Of a stretch of 46,310 bases of DNA, positions 21,782-30,514 are shown piece after piece (position 1 is the stretch's first letter; each line of letters starts with the position of its first letter). The notes beneath the pieces were generated by a model. That model was given only the letters and a program-made list of their open reading frames with translations, did no database searches and was not told the origin of the DNA. The stretch is from positions 1-46,310 of the forward strand of contig DATCLN010000065.1 in assembly GCA_036563895.1 (NCBI GenBank), given 5' to 3'. A program made the position numbers and the translations under genes. Origin of the DNA: ZCTH02-B3 sp036563895 (lineage in GTDB: Bacteria > Bacillota > Bacilli > Paenibacillales > Paenibacillaceae).

Positions 21782-23188
21782 TCAGCGAAGGGGCACCATC
21801 GCCACCTCGCCGTCCACGATGCGCAGCGATACATATTTTACCTGATCCTTGATAAACCGGGTATACCGGCCGATGACGATTTTCGTGCCGCCCCACAGGG
21901 TGTTCAGCACGTCGACCCGTGCGCCGACGGCGTCTTCCAGCGTCTTTTCGATGGCGAGCGTCCGCTCCCGGATCTCCTTGAGCTCACTTTCATTCTGCCG
22001 CCGCGTGTTGGCCAGCTTGACGCGCATGGCCATCCGTTCCGGCGTCAGCTGCCCGGAAGCGGCCATCTGGTCCAGCAGGGTCAGGGCCTTTTCCGTTTTT
22101 TCCAGGCTGTCCGTCAGCTCCCGCAGCCGCTTGCGCAGCTCGGCCAGTTCCTGGCGGAGTTCCGGATGGACCCCGACTTCGATGACGGTGGCGGTGGACA
22201 TCGAATTGCCGATCATGCGCGCCACCACCCGGTCGCCCGCCTGCGTCACGCCGCCGACGATGAGCCCCTTGGAGCCGGTGCAGCTGACGGTGCCGCCGGC
22301 GCGGACATGGGAATGCATGATGCTTTGGTTCACGATGATGTTTTCGCCGGCGAAGACGTTCGCCTCCTGCACGAACGAACACTTGACGTGGCGCTTCGCG
22401 CGGACGTACCCCTTGTGGTTGGCGATGATGCCGCCGGATATCTCGATGGAGCCGTCGGATTCCAGCTCTGCTCCTTCCACGCCGCCGTAGACGCGGATGT
22501 CGCCGGCGGCCCGCACGCGGAAGCCGGTCAGCACGTTCCCCCGGATGACCACCATGCCCACGAAATCGATGTTGCCGGTCCTGTAGTCTACGTCGCCGTT
22601 GACTTCATAGACGGGAAACACGTTGATCTTTTCGTCTTCGGTCTGGCTGACCAGGCCGTCGATGGCGGCGTACAGCGCCGATTTTTCCGGATTGAGCACG
22701 ACGTTTTTGCCGGGCTTGATCCACACTTCCTTGCCCTGCTTCGGCGGGATCGGTTCTCCCGTGACGTCCATGCCGGGAACGCCGGGTTCGGGCGGAATCC
22801 GCTCGGCGATGATCTGCCCCGCCTTGACGTTGGCCAGGCGGACAACCTCCTTGAAATCCACGGTGCCGTCTTCCCGAACGACCGGTCCCCGGTCTTCCGG
22901 ATCGAAATACAGGCGAATGTAGCCGTCCTTCCCCGGCACCGGCGCGGTTCCGGTGGCGACGGTGACCGGACCGTCGAAAAAGAGCTGCGGCTTCTGGGCA
23001 ATCCGCCTCAGCACGTCATGCTGCACCCCGCTCCGCACTCCCTTGGCGGTGAGGAACGCGGCCAGCTCCTCTTCGGTAATGCGGATCGGTTCGACGGTAT
23101 GCTTGAAGGACAGCAGCGCCTGCATCCGGTCTTCGGTAATGGTGACTTGAAGGAGCTCATCCAGCGACATGGGGAGCAGATCCGACAT
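21782..23188 (-). CDS. FapA family protein (DUF342, flagellar assembly protein A-like)
   Basis: The 468-aa product matches the DUF342/FapA pattern. An N-terminal domain is followed by IPPEPGVPGMDVTGEPIPPK, then a polar beta-helix-like repeat region with YEVNGDVDYRTGNIDFVG, VVIRGNVLTG, IRVYGGVEGAEL and GTVSCTGSKGLIVGGVTQAG. A C-terminal coiled coil follows (about 355-430), with a final beta segment. Proteins of this family occur next to sigD in Gram-positive fla/che operons and are linked to flagellar assembly or positioning in other bacteria; the molecular role is uncertain. The ATG at 23188 has AAGGAGG seven bases upstream; a TTG at 23209 precedes that site and is rejected. Confidence 0.85.
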   Translation of the reverse strand: MSDLLPMSLDELLQVTITEDRMQALLSFKHTVEPIRITEEELAAFLTAKGVRSGVQHDVLRRIAQKPQLFFDGPVTVATGTAPVPGKDGYIRLYFDPEDRGPVVREDGTVDFKEVVRLANVKAGQIIAERIPPEPGVPGMDVTGEPIPPKQGKEVWIKPGKNVVLNPEKSALYAAIDGLVSQTEDEKINVFPVYEVNGDVDYRTGNIDFVGMVVIRGNVLTGFRVRAAGDIRVYGGVEGAELESDGSIEISGGIIANHKGYVRAKRHVKCSFVQEANVFAGENIIVNQSIMHSHVRAGGTVSCTGSKGLIVGGVTQAGDRVVARMIGNSMSTATVIEVGVHPELRQELAELRKRLRELTDSLEKTEKALTLLDQMAASGQLTPERMAMRVKLANTRRQNESELKEIRERTLAIEKTLEDAVGARVDVLNTLWGGTKIVIGRYTRFIKDQVKYVSLRIVDGEVAMVPLR

Positions 23189-23205
23189 GACCCCGCCTCC
23201 TTTGC

Positions 23206-23991
23206 TCAATCCTGGAGCAGCTGTTCTTTGTATTTGGACAATGCGGCGCGCAGCCGCAAGATCGCTTTCGAATGCAGTTGCGAAATGCGCGACGGCGACA
23301 GGGACATCACGCCGGCGATTTCGCTGAGCGTCAGGCCCTCGTAGTAAAACAGGGAAATGACCGTACGCTCCTTTTCCGTCAGCTTGTCGATGCTCTGCGC
23401 GAGCATTTCCTTCAGATAGGTCTCATGGACGATCTGCTCGGGATTGGCGGCCTTCTCGTCCACCAGCAAAGACAGGCGGGTCTCCGATTCTTCGTCGCGT
23501 ATGGGATCTTCCAGGGAAAAAACGGTGGCTACGGACACTTCCTGCAACATCTGCTGAAATTCCCGCCAGGATATATTTAAATACGCGCAGACCTCTTCAT
23601 CGGTCGCGGAACGCATGAGCTGCTGCTCCAGCGTCGCATAGGCTTCCTCCAGCCTGCGCGCCTTGTCGCGCACGGAACGGGGCACCCAGTCGCCCTGACG
23701 GAGGCTGTCCAGGATGGCGCCGCGAATGCGCCATGATGCGTAGGTTTCGAATTGCAGACCTCTCCGGTGATCGAATTTCTCGATTGCGTCGATGAGCCCC
23801 ATGACCCCGTTGCTGACCAGGTCTTCCTTGACGACGTTATGCGGCAGACCGGCGGCGACGCGGCCGGAAACATAATCGACCAGGGGAAGGTAGGCTTCGA
23901 TGAGCTTTTTCTTGGCCTCCGGGTCCCTGTTTTCCTTCCAGCGGCGCCATAGTTCTTCCCGCATGCCGCCGGAACGCTTCGTTTCGATCAT
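23206..23991 (-). CDS. sigD: Flagellar/motility RNA polymerase sigma factor SigD (FliA)
   Basis: SigD directs RNA polymerase to late flagellar, chemotaxis and autolysin genes. The 261-aa product has region 2 (DLVSNGVMGLIDAIEKFDHR and ASWRIRGAILDSLRQGDWVP), region 3, and region 4 with LTEKERTVISLFYYEGLTLS and a DNA-binding helix MSLSPSRISQLHSKAI. It is the usual length and complete. The ATG at 23991 follows AGGTGA by about ten bases, 10 bases after the preceding stop. No flgM is present in the window, so its anti-sigma factor must lie elsewhere. Confidence 0.97.
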   Translation of the reverse strand: MIETKRSGGMREELWRRWKENRDPEAKKKLIEAYLPLVDYVSGRVAAGLPHNVVKEDLVSNGVMGLIDAIEKFDHRRGLQFETYASWRIRGAILDSLRQGDWVPRSVRDKARRLEEAYATLEQQLMRSATDEEVCAYLNISWREFQQMLQEVSVATVFSLEDPIRDEESETRLSLLVDEKAANPEQIVHETYLKEMLAQSIDKLTEKERTVISLFYYEGLTLSEIAGVMSLSPSRISQLHSKAILRLRAALSKYKEQLLQD

Positions 23992-24001
23992 GTTTTTGCC
24001 G

Positions 24002-24463
24002 TCACCTGCCTTCCTCGTCCGTCATTTGGCGGATGGCGCCCGCGATTTTTTGCGGATCGAGGCGATCCAGTGTCGTCAGGCGTTTCGGCTCAAGGGGCTT
24101 GAACTCCGCTTTTTCCGCGTCATTCCTTGCTTCCGCGGCGTCTTCCGGCTTTTCCGCGGGTTTGCTTTCCAGCCACTGCTGCTGGATCATCCGGGCGAGG
24201 GGTGCTCCTTCGTCCGAAACCGTCACGTCCACCAGGCGGCCGCGGTTCCGGCTGTCACCTCCGGACGCCGGACGTTCCGGCTTCGCCTCCAGGAATATCT
24301 TCAGCACATACCGCGCCGCAAGGGCGAGGGCGGTGAACGCGGCAAAGGCGATCAGGCTTCGCAGCAGGGTGGTGTCGAGGGGATTTCGCCAGGCCGAAAG
24401 CACCAGCACGAAGGCGGCGCCTGCGGCGCCAAAACCCACGGTCCATTTCCAGTCACGGAACAC
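24002..24463 (-). CDS. Small two-helix membrane protein between cheD and sigD
   Basis: The 153-aa product has two N-terminal membrane segments (about residues 8-26 and 35-58: VGFGAAGAAFVLVLSAW and SLIAFAAFTALALAARYVLK). A cytoplasmic tail is marked by VDVTVSDEGAPLARMIQQQW, an Ala/Glu-rich spacer, and a C-terminal segment LDRLDPQKIAGAIRQM. I do not recognise a named family. The tail ending is similar in style to small anti-sigma or adaptor peptides, but this is speculation. GTG at 24463 is preferred over TTG at 24469 because AAGGA is nine bases upstream of it. It overlaps the space right at the cheD stop and ends ten bases before sigD, so it is co-translated with them. Confidence 0.75.
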   Translation of the reverse strand: MFRDWKWTVGFGAAGAAFVLVLSAWRNPLDTTLLRSLIAFAAFTALALAARYVLKIFLEAKPERPASGGDSRNRGRLVDVTVSDEGAPLARMIQQQWLESKPAEKPEDAAEARNDAEKAEFKPLEPKRLTTLDRLDPQKIAGAIRQMTDEEGR

Positions 24464-24465
24464 GG

Positions 24466-24957
24466 TCAAATTTCCTTCACCCCATGCTGAACGCTGCGAA
24501 TGTGCAGCACGCCGGTGCGGCTGTCAAATTCGACCGTCCGTCCGTAATTTCCCCCTGTGTCCTCCGCGATGAGCCGTATGCCGAGTTTTTCCAGGGCCTC
24601 TTTCACGGATTCCACGTTGCGCGGCCCGATGCGCATGACGTCTTCACCGGCAAAGTGGAACATCTGGGCCCCGCCGGCCATCTTGGCCACCAGCCGGCCT
24701 GGATCCGCTCCCGCGCGCTTCATCAGTTCGACAAGACCCGGCACCGCAGTGTCCGCATACTTGGCCGGGTTGATCCTGTTTTCCCGCGCGATGCTGGACG
24801 AAGGCAGCATGATGTGCGCCATTCCGGCGATGCGCCGCTTTTCGTCGTACAGGACGAGGCCGACGCAGGACCCGAGCCCAGTGGTTCTCAGGGATTCGCC
24901 GGACGCCGCCACTTTCATGTCGGCCATGCCGACCTTGAGGACGGTGACCTCGTTCAT
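24466..24957 (-). CDS. cheD: Chemoreceptor glutamine deamidase CheD
   Basis: CheD deamidates glutamines on chemoreceptors and, in B. subtilis, binds CheC and raises its phosphatase activity. The 163-aa product has the catalytic triad context: Cys31 in TTGLGSCVGLVLYD, His48 in AGMAHIMLP, and a following Thr/Ser-rich loop, with the core GGAQMFHF. The ATG overlaps the cheC stop (ATGA), consistent with a CheC-CheD pair made together. Confidence 0.97.
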   Translation of the reverse strand: MNEVTVLKVGMADMKVAASGESLRTTGLGSCVGLVLYDEKRRIAGMAHIMLPSSSIARENRINPAKYADTAVPGLVELMKRAGADPGRLVAKMAGGAQMFHFAGEDVMRIGPRNVESVKEALEKLGIRLIAEDTGGNYGRTVEFDSRTGVLHIRSVQHGVKEI

Positions 24958-25574
24958 TCCATGGGCACTCCCAGGGAACGAAACAGCTGCGGGAACGCAT
25001 CGGGATCGGGAATAAAGATAAAATGTCCTTCCGCCTGTCGGTCACCCTCGAAAAACACCGTATCGATCAGCAAAGCGTCGTCTCCCATCGTGCCGAATTG
25101 CAGCAGTCCGTAGCCCAGAATGGCACCGGCCATGTCCACCGCCACGGAGGGGACGGTCGGCGTCAGCCTCATTCCGGTCAGATCGGCCAGCGAGGTCAGG
25201 TACGAGCCGCCCAGAATGTTGCCGATTTCGCAAAGCGTGGACAATTCCATATCCGAATAGCCGGGCCCCTTTATGTCCTCCATGCCGAGAAGCACGTTGA
25301 GGAGGCGGTTCGCCTGCTCCAGGCTCATGATGAAAAACATGTTTCCCGGCGCGTCGCCGACGACGCGAACATAGACGGCCACGACCACCGTTTCCGCCCC
25401 GCCGACCCTGTCGGCGATTTCCTCGAAGGGCAGGACGCTCACGCTCGGCACCTGCATGTTGACCCGCTTGTCCAGGAGCTTCGACAGGGCGGTGGCGGCG
25501 TTTCCCGCGCCGATGTTGCCGATTTCGCGCAGCACGTCCAGTTTGAATTCCGCGTTTTGCCCGAAAAGCTCCAC
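24954..25574 (-). CDS. cheC: CheY-P phosphatase CheC
   Basis: CheC dephosphorylates CheY-P and takes part in adaptation with CheD. The 206-aa product holds two copies of the active-site signature, E17-I-G-N20 in REIGNIGAGNAATALS and E116-I-G-N119 in CEIGNILGGSYLTSLA. Both copies appear intact. The start is GTG at 25574, with GGAG eight bases upstream, three bases after the cheW stop. Length is the same as in B. subtilis. Confidence 0.97.
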   Translation of the reverse strand: MELFGQNAEFKLDVLREIGNIGAGNAATALSKLLDKRVNMQVPSVSVLPFEEIADRVGGAETVVVAVYVRVVGDAPGNMFFIMSLEQANRLLNVLLGMEDIKGPGYSDMELSTLCEIGNILGGSYLTSLADLTGMRLTPTVPSVAVDMAGAILGYGLLQFGTMGDDALLIDTVFFEGDRQAEGHFIFIPDPDAFPQLFRSLGVPME

Positions 25575-25577
25575 GGC

Positions 25578-26039
25578 CTATTCTCCAATTTGCTCAAGCT
25601 GGACGATCTCGGATTTGTTGAGCACTTCCGAAAGGTTGAGCAGCACCAGGAGCCTGCCGTCCTCCAGCTTGGCCACGCCGCGCAGGTATTTGGCCTTCAC
25701 GCCGCCGACGATTTCGGGCGGGTCCTCGATCATGTCTTCCGTCAGATCGATCACGTCGTTGGCGGAATCGACGATGAAGCCCACTTCCATGTCGGCCACG
25801 TTGACGATCACGATGCGGGTGTTGGCGTCCGGTTCCACCTCCGGCAGGCCGAATCTGCCGCGCAGGTCGATGACCGGCACCACGTTGCCGCGCAGGTTGA
25901 TGACGCCCTTGACGAAAGGCGGCGTCTTGGGTACCCGCGTGACCGGAGACATGCGCTCGATGGTGCGGACCTTGTCCACCTCGATGCCGTACGACTCGTC
26001 CGCCAGCTTGAAGACGATGGCTTTGAATTCTTCCGCCAT
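25578..26039 (-). CDS. cheW: Chemotaxis coupling protein CheW
   Basis: CheW links chemoreceptors to the CheA kinase. The 153-aa product is a single CheW domain: FKLADESYGIEVDKVRTIER, PPFVKGVINLRGNVVPVIDL, RIVIVNVADMEVGFIVDSAN and GVAKLEDGRLLVLLNL. ATG at 26039 has AAGGAGG seven bases upstream; a start further upstream at 26078 is rejected because it precedes that site. It sits between cheA and cheC, as in B. subtilis. Confidence 0.97.
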   Translation of the reverse strand: MAEEFKAIVFKLADESYGIEVDKVRTIERMSPVTRVPKTPPFVKGVINLRGNVVPVIDLRGRFGLPEVEPDANTRIVIVNVADMEVGFIVDSANDVIDLTEDMIEDPPEIVGGVKAKYLRGVAKLEDGRLLVLLNLSEVLNKSEIVQLEQIGE

Positions 26040-26079
26040 GGGGATTCCTCCTTGGATATCGGCGTCAGGGAGCTTCAAG

Positions 26080-28140
26080 TCATTTGATCAGCGAGTTCGG
26101 ATCGATGATCAGCGCGACCTGTCCGTCGCCCAGGATCGTCGCTCCGAAGATGACCTTGTTGTTGGCCAGATACCTGCCCAGCGATTTGAGGACGATGTCG
26201 TTTTGGCCGATGAAATCGTCCACCATGAGGGCCGCCATCCGGTCGCCCTTGCGGACCAGCACGATTTCCGTCTCCGCTTCGGCGTCGTCCCGGTAATGGG
26301 GCGATTCGAGCACCTCGGCGAGGGAGATCACCGGAACGATGGAATTCCGGTATTCGACCACCCGGGTGCCGTGCACGTTGCGGATGGAATTGCGATCGAT
26401 GATGCCCGTTTCCACGATGGAAGACAGGGGGATGGCGTATTTCTCCGGACCCAGCTTGACCAGCATGGCCGAAATGACCGACAGGGTCAGGGGCAGGCGG
26501 ATGATGAACCGCGTGCCCGCGCCGGGCGTCGATTCCACGGATACGCGTCCGCCCAGGGATTCGATCTTCGTCTTCACCACGTCGAGGCCGACGCCTCGGC
26601 CGGAGATGTCGGACACCTTTTCGGCGGTGCTGAAGCCGGAAGCGAACAGCAGCTGATACGCCTGCTCGTCGGTGAGGCGGGCGGCTTCGGCCGCGGAGAG
26701 CATGCCCCGCTGGACGGCTTTGTCGATCACCTTCTGACGGTCGATCCCCCGTCCGTCATCCTCGATCTCGATCATGACAAAGTTTCCGCTGTGATACGCG
26801 CGCAGGATGACCTTGCCCGTCTCCGGCTTGCCCGCCTTTTTCCGGTCGGCGACCGGTTCCAGGCCGTGGTCGACGGCGTTGCGGAGGAGGTGCACCAGCG
26901 GGTCGCCGATCTCGTCGACCACCGTGCGGTCCAGTTCCGTCTCCGCGCCGGTGATGACGAAATCCACCTTCTTGTCGAGAGACTTGGCCAGATCGCGCAC
27001 CATGCGGGGAAAGCGGTTGAACACCGTTTCCAGCGGCACCATGCGCAATTTCAGGATGACGTCCTGCAGATTGCCGGTGATGCGCGACATCTGTTCGACC
27101 GCTTCCGTCAGATCCCCGCGCCGGATTTCCGACGCGAGCTGCTCCAGACGGGCGCGGTTGATGATGAGCTCGCTGAACATGCTCATCAGCGCGTCCAGCC
27201 GCTCGCTGTCCACGCGGATGGTGCGGCCCGCCGCCGCGCCGCCCGGTTTGTTCCCGCGCGGCGCGGCGGCGGCCGGCTGCCCTGTGCCGGCCTGGGCGGG
27301 CGCCGCCGGAGCCGCGGATGCGGCCGCTGTTTCGGCCTGCGCCGGCTCCCGCTTCGGCGCAGCGGCCAGATCCGCTTCGCGAAGCTCCTCCGCGGTCACT
27401 TCCTCGATTTCAGAGATGCCGTTGATGAGATTCCGGATAAAGGAAGGTTCTTGCCGGGTAATATAATAAATGGCAAAGGTGCGGTCGAAATTTTCCTGTT
27501 CCAGATCCTGCACGGAGGGTTCGGATTTGACCACTTCCCCGTGGCGTTCCAGCGCTTCGAACACCATGTAGGCGCGGGCCGCCTTGAGGAGGCACCCTTC
27601 GCGCAGCGTGACCCGGATATGCAGCGTGCGGAATCCGCTTTCCGCGGACTGGCGGATGACCGAGAGCTGGTATTCGTCCAGCTCGTGCGGACCCGCCGCC
27701 GCGGAGGACGCGCTCCCGCCTCCGCCCTTGCCGGACGCCGTCCGGGCCGCGGCCGCTCCGCTTCCTTCCGCCAGCGATTGGAGGCGTTCGATCAGATCCG
27801 CGACGTCGGCCTGGCCCGCGCCTCCCCCCTCCACGTCCCGGACCATGGCCTCCAGCGTATCCAAACCCTTGAACAGCGTGTCGAAAATGTCTTCGTTCAT
27901 CTTCAGGCGCCCGTTTCGCACCTGATCCAGAACGTTTTCCATCTCGTGGGTCAGGGCGGCGAGGTCCTGGAACCCCATTGTGGCCGACATGCCTTTCAGG
28001 GTATGGGCGGAACGAAAGATGCTCTGCACGATGCCGATGTCATCCGGCTGCTGCTCCAGACGCAGCAGGTTTTCGTTCAGCGCCTGCAAATGCTCTTTCG
28101 CCTCGTCGATGAACATCGACAGATACTGATTCATTTCCAC
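26080..28140 (-). CDS. cheA: Chemotaxis histidine kinase CheA
   Basis: CheA autophosphorylates in response to receptor state and passes phosphate to CheY and CheB. The 686-aa product has an Hpt domain with phosphorylated His46 in SAHTLKGMSATMG, a P2 response-regulator-binding domain, an Ala/Pro-rich linker (about 290-330), the dimerisation helices (IRVDSERLDALMSMFSELI), and the ATPase domain with LLRNAVDHGLEP, EDDGRGID and SGRGVGLDVVKTKIESLGG. A CheW-like domain closes the protein. I chose the GTG at 28140 (M-E-M-N-Q-Y), ten bases after GGGAGG; it matches the B. subtilis start better than the ATG two codons later. Confidence 0.97.
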   Translation of the reverse strand: MEMNQYLSMFIDEAKEHLQALNENLLRLEQQPDDIGIVQSIFRSAHTLKGMSATMGFQDLAALTHEMENVLDQVRNGRLKMNEDIFDTLFKGLDTLEAMVRDVEGGGAGQADVADLIERLQSLAEGSGAAAARTASGKGGGGSASSAAAGPHELDEYQLSVIRQSAESGFRTLHIRVTLREGCLLKAARAYMVFEALERHGEVVKSEPSVQDLEQENFDRTFAIYYITRQEPSFIRNLINGISEIEEVTAEELREADLAAAPKREPAQAETAAASAAPAAPAQAGTGQPAAAAPRGNKPGGAAAGRTIRVDSERLDALMSMFSELIINRARLEQLASEIRRGDLTEAVEQMSRITGNLQDVILKLRMVPLETVFNRFPRMVRDLAKSLDKKVDFVITGAETELDRTVVDEIGDPLVHLLRNAVDHGLEPVADRKKAGKPETGKVILRAYHSGNFVMIEIEDDGRGIDRQKVIDKAVQRGMLSAAEAARLTDEQAYQLLFASGFSTAEKVSDISGRGVGLDVVKTKIESLGGRVSVESTPGAGTRFIIRLPLTLSVISAMLVKLGPEKYAIPLSSIVETGIIDRNSIRNVHGTRVVEYRNSIVPVISLAEVLESPHYRDDAEAETEIVLVRKGDRMAALMVDDFIGQNDIVLKSLGRYLANNKVIFGATILGDGQVALIIDPNSLIK

Positions 28141-28189
28141 TGGCCGGACACCTCCCGTAGGTCTGACGAAGCGCGTGCCAACCGATGCC

Positions 28190-29605
28190 TCATGCGACTT
28201 TCCGGATGAGCCATCGCGCGATCTCGTGCAGCGGCAGAACATGCGCCGCGGCGCCCATCTGGATGGCGCTGCGGGGCATGCCGTATACCACGCAGGTTTC
28301 CTCCGACTCGGCGACCGTCAAGGCACCGTCCTCCCGCAACCGTTTCAGGCCCCTGGCGCCGTCGCTGCCCATGCCCGTGAGCAACACGGCAAGGCGCTGC
28401 AGTTCCGAAAGGCCGACAAGCGAATCGAACAGGACGTCCACCGACGGTTTGTGGCCGTTGCGCGGCGGACCGTCCTCGAGATGGATGCGGTATCGGCCGG
28501 CTGACTCCTTCTCCAGCGTCATCTGAAGGCCGCCGGGCGCGATGTATGCCGTCCCGTTCTCCACCAGCTCGCCGTGTTCCGCTTCGCGGACGCGGATCCG
28601 GCAGGACTGGTCGAGGCGCTGCGCCAGCGAACGGGTGAATCGGGGCGGCATGTGCTGGACGATGAGCAGCGGCGCGGGAAAATCCGCCGGCAGGGCGCTC
28701 AGCAATTCCTGCAGCGCGCGCGGCCCGCCCGTGGATACGCCGATGGCGACCAGCCGGGTCACCGGCAGGGGCTGCCGCGCCGGCGCTTTGGCCGGCCGCT
28801 CCGGAGCCGCCGGACCCGCCGCCGCTGCCGCCGGACCGGACTCCCTGCCCCGGACCGCCGCGCCGGTACGCGCCGCGCGCTTGCGCTCCCTGGGCGCCCC
28901 CGCGTCCGCCGCGGCGTCAGTACCGGCGGCCGCGGAGGGGAGTTTGCGCGCCTGCGCCGCGGCCCCCGATCGCGGGGCCGGCCCTTGCGCCCCGCCGGCT
29001 TTCGGGGCCGGGAGGCTCATCAGCGTACCTTTCGGCGGACCGCTTTCTCCCGCATCCCCCGCCGTACCGGGCGGAAGCTCGCGCTGCCGCGGCGATTTCG
29101 CTGTCGGCGACGCGGCCGGAGCCTGCGCCGCCCGCCTGCCCGAAGCGGAGGGCATGGGCACCGAGGCCGGCGTTTGCGCGAGCAGCCGCAATCTTCCCTC
29201 GCGCCCCGTCTCGGCCGCGATGAGCAGCCGCTCCAGCAGGATTTTCGATACCTTCTCCAAACCAAGGCCCGCGGAAGCGTCGGGCTTGCGCACGAAATCG
29301 AACGCCCCTGATTGCAGGGCCAGGATGGTTTCCCGCATTCCGTCTTCGCTGACGGCCGACATCAGGATGACCGGCGTCGGGCGTGCCGTCATGATTTCCC
29401 GGAGCGCTTCGATGCCGTTCATCTTTGGCATTTCCAGGTCCATCACCACGACGTCGGGCGCTAGTTCCCGCGTCAGCCGCAAGGCTTCTTCGCCGTCGCC
29501 GGCAACCCCGACGATTTCGAACCGGCCGGAGGAAACGATCAGGTCGCCGAACACCCTGCGCATGAAAGGGGAATCGTCCACGAGCAGGACCCGGTATTTG
29601 TCCAT
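28190..29605 (-). CDS. cheB: Chemotaxis protein-glutamate methylesterase CheB with an expanded linker
   Basis: CheB removes methyl groups from chemoreceptors when phosphorylated. The 471-aa product has a receiver domain with acceptor Asp56 (VVVMDLEMPKMNG). The catalytic domain starts near 285 with Ser291 in AIGVSTGGPRAL, His318 in IVQHMPPRFT and Asp415 in LTGMGSDGARG; the triad is complete. Between them lies a linker of about 140 residues rich in Ala, Pro, Arg and Gly, which makes the protein about 110 residues longer than the B. subtilis one (357 aa). ATG at 29605 follows GGGGGAG by five bases. The 42-base gap to flhG is unremarkable. Confidence 0.96.
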   Translation of the reverse strand: MDKYRVLLVDDSPFMRRVFGDLIVSSGRFEIVGVAGDGEEALRLTRELAPDVVVMDLEMPKMNGIEALREIMTARPTPVILMSAVSEDGMRETILALQSGAFDFVRKPDASAGLGLEKVSKILLERLLIAAETGREGRLRLLAQTPASVPMPSASGRRAAQAPAASPTAKSPRQRELPPGTAGDAGESGPPKGTLMSLPAPKAGGAQGPAPRSGAAAQARKLPSAAAGTDAAADAGAPRERKRAARTGAAVRGRESGPAAAAAGPAAPERPAKAPARQPLPVTRLVAIGVSTGGPRALQELLSALPADFPAPLLIVQHMPPRFTRSLAQRLDQSCRIRVREAEHGELVENGTAYIAPGGLQMTLEKESAGRYRIHLEDGPPRNGHKPSVDVLFDSLVGLSELQRLAVLLTGMGSDGARGLKRLREDGALTVAESEETCVVYGMPRSAIQMGAAAHVLPLHEIARWLIRKVA

Positions 29606-29647
29606 GTTCGCTCCCCCTCTCCGCTTTTCGGCCGCGAATATCGGGGA

Positions 29648-30511
29648 TCATCCCCAGAACCGTCTGATGCGGCTCAAAAAACCGCGAATGCCCGCGGGCT
29701 CGTCCGTCCTCTCTTCCATCAGGAAGCTGGAAGCGATCCGGTCGATGCCTTTGGCCGCCGGACAGTTGGGATAGGCGTGCAGCAAAGGTACCTGCTTCTT
29801 GACGGCCTTGGGCACATGCTGGTCGTCGGGGACGTACCCGAGCGGCAAAATGTCCAGGCCGAGAAACCTCGCCGCCACCCGCCGGAAATGATCCGCCGTC
29901 TGGATGCCTTCCCTTTCGTCGGCCGCCCGGTTGATGACCAGGCGGAACCGGACCGGTTCGCCTCCGGCGCTTGCCATTTTGATCAGCGCGTAGGCGTCCG
30001 TGACGGCGGTGGGCTCCGGAGTGGTCACGACGATGGTTTCGTCAGCCGCCGTAATGAACCGCGCCGTTTCCTTCGACAGGCCGGCGCCCGTATCAAAAAG
30101 CACGAAGTCGAAATGCCCGTGGAGTTTTTCGACCTCGGTGACGAAATATTCCAACTGCTCCTCGTTCAGCCGAAGCAGGTCGAGGAACCCCGACCCCCCG
30201 GTGATGAAGCGCAATCCCTCGGGTCCTTCCTGGATAATCTCCCAGATGGTTTTTTCCTTTCGCAGCAAATGCACCAGGTTGTAGCGGGCGGGAGCGCCCA
30301 GCAGAACGTCGATGTTGGCCATTCCGAGATCGGCGTCGAACACGAGCACGCTGTGCCCCCGGTTGCGGAGGGCGATGGCGAAATTGAGGCTGAAATTCGA
30401 TTTGCCGACTCCGCCCTTCCCGCTGGTGACGGCGACCACACGGGTCGTTCCCGGTGCCGTTCTGATCCTGGCCTGGACCCGTTCCCTCAGCGCTTGCGCC
30501 TGGTCGTGCAT
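29648..30511 (-). CDS. flhG: Flagellar number/placement ATPase FlhG (YlxH, MinD-like)
   Basis: FlhG is a MinD/ParA-type ATPase that works with FlhF to control flagellum number and site and interacts with C-ring proteins. The 287-aa product has the deviant Walker A motif TSGKGGVGKSNFSLN, DADLGMANIDVLLG and FDTGAGLS, then TTPEPTAVTDAYALIK. An N-terminal segment QAQALRERVQARIR matches the DQAxxLR-type FlhF-activating motif. It starts three bases after the flhF stop. Confidence 0.95.
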   Translation of the reverse strand: MHDQAQALRERVQARIRTAPGTTRVVAVTSGKGGVGKSNFSLNFAIALRNRGHSVLVFDADLGMANIDVLLGAPARYNLVHLLRKEKTIWEIIQEGPEGLRFITGGSGFLDLLRLNEEQLEYFVTEVEKLHGHFDFVLFDTGAGLSKETARFITAADETIVVTTPEPTAVTDAYALIKMASAGGEPVRFRLVINRAADEREGIQTADHFRRVAARFLGLDILPLGYVPDDQHVPKAVKKQVPLLHAYPNCPAAKGIDRIASSFLMEERTDEPAGIRGFLSRIRRFWG

Positions 30512-30514
30512 GTG

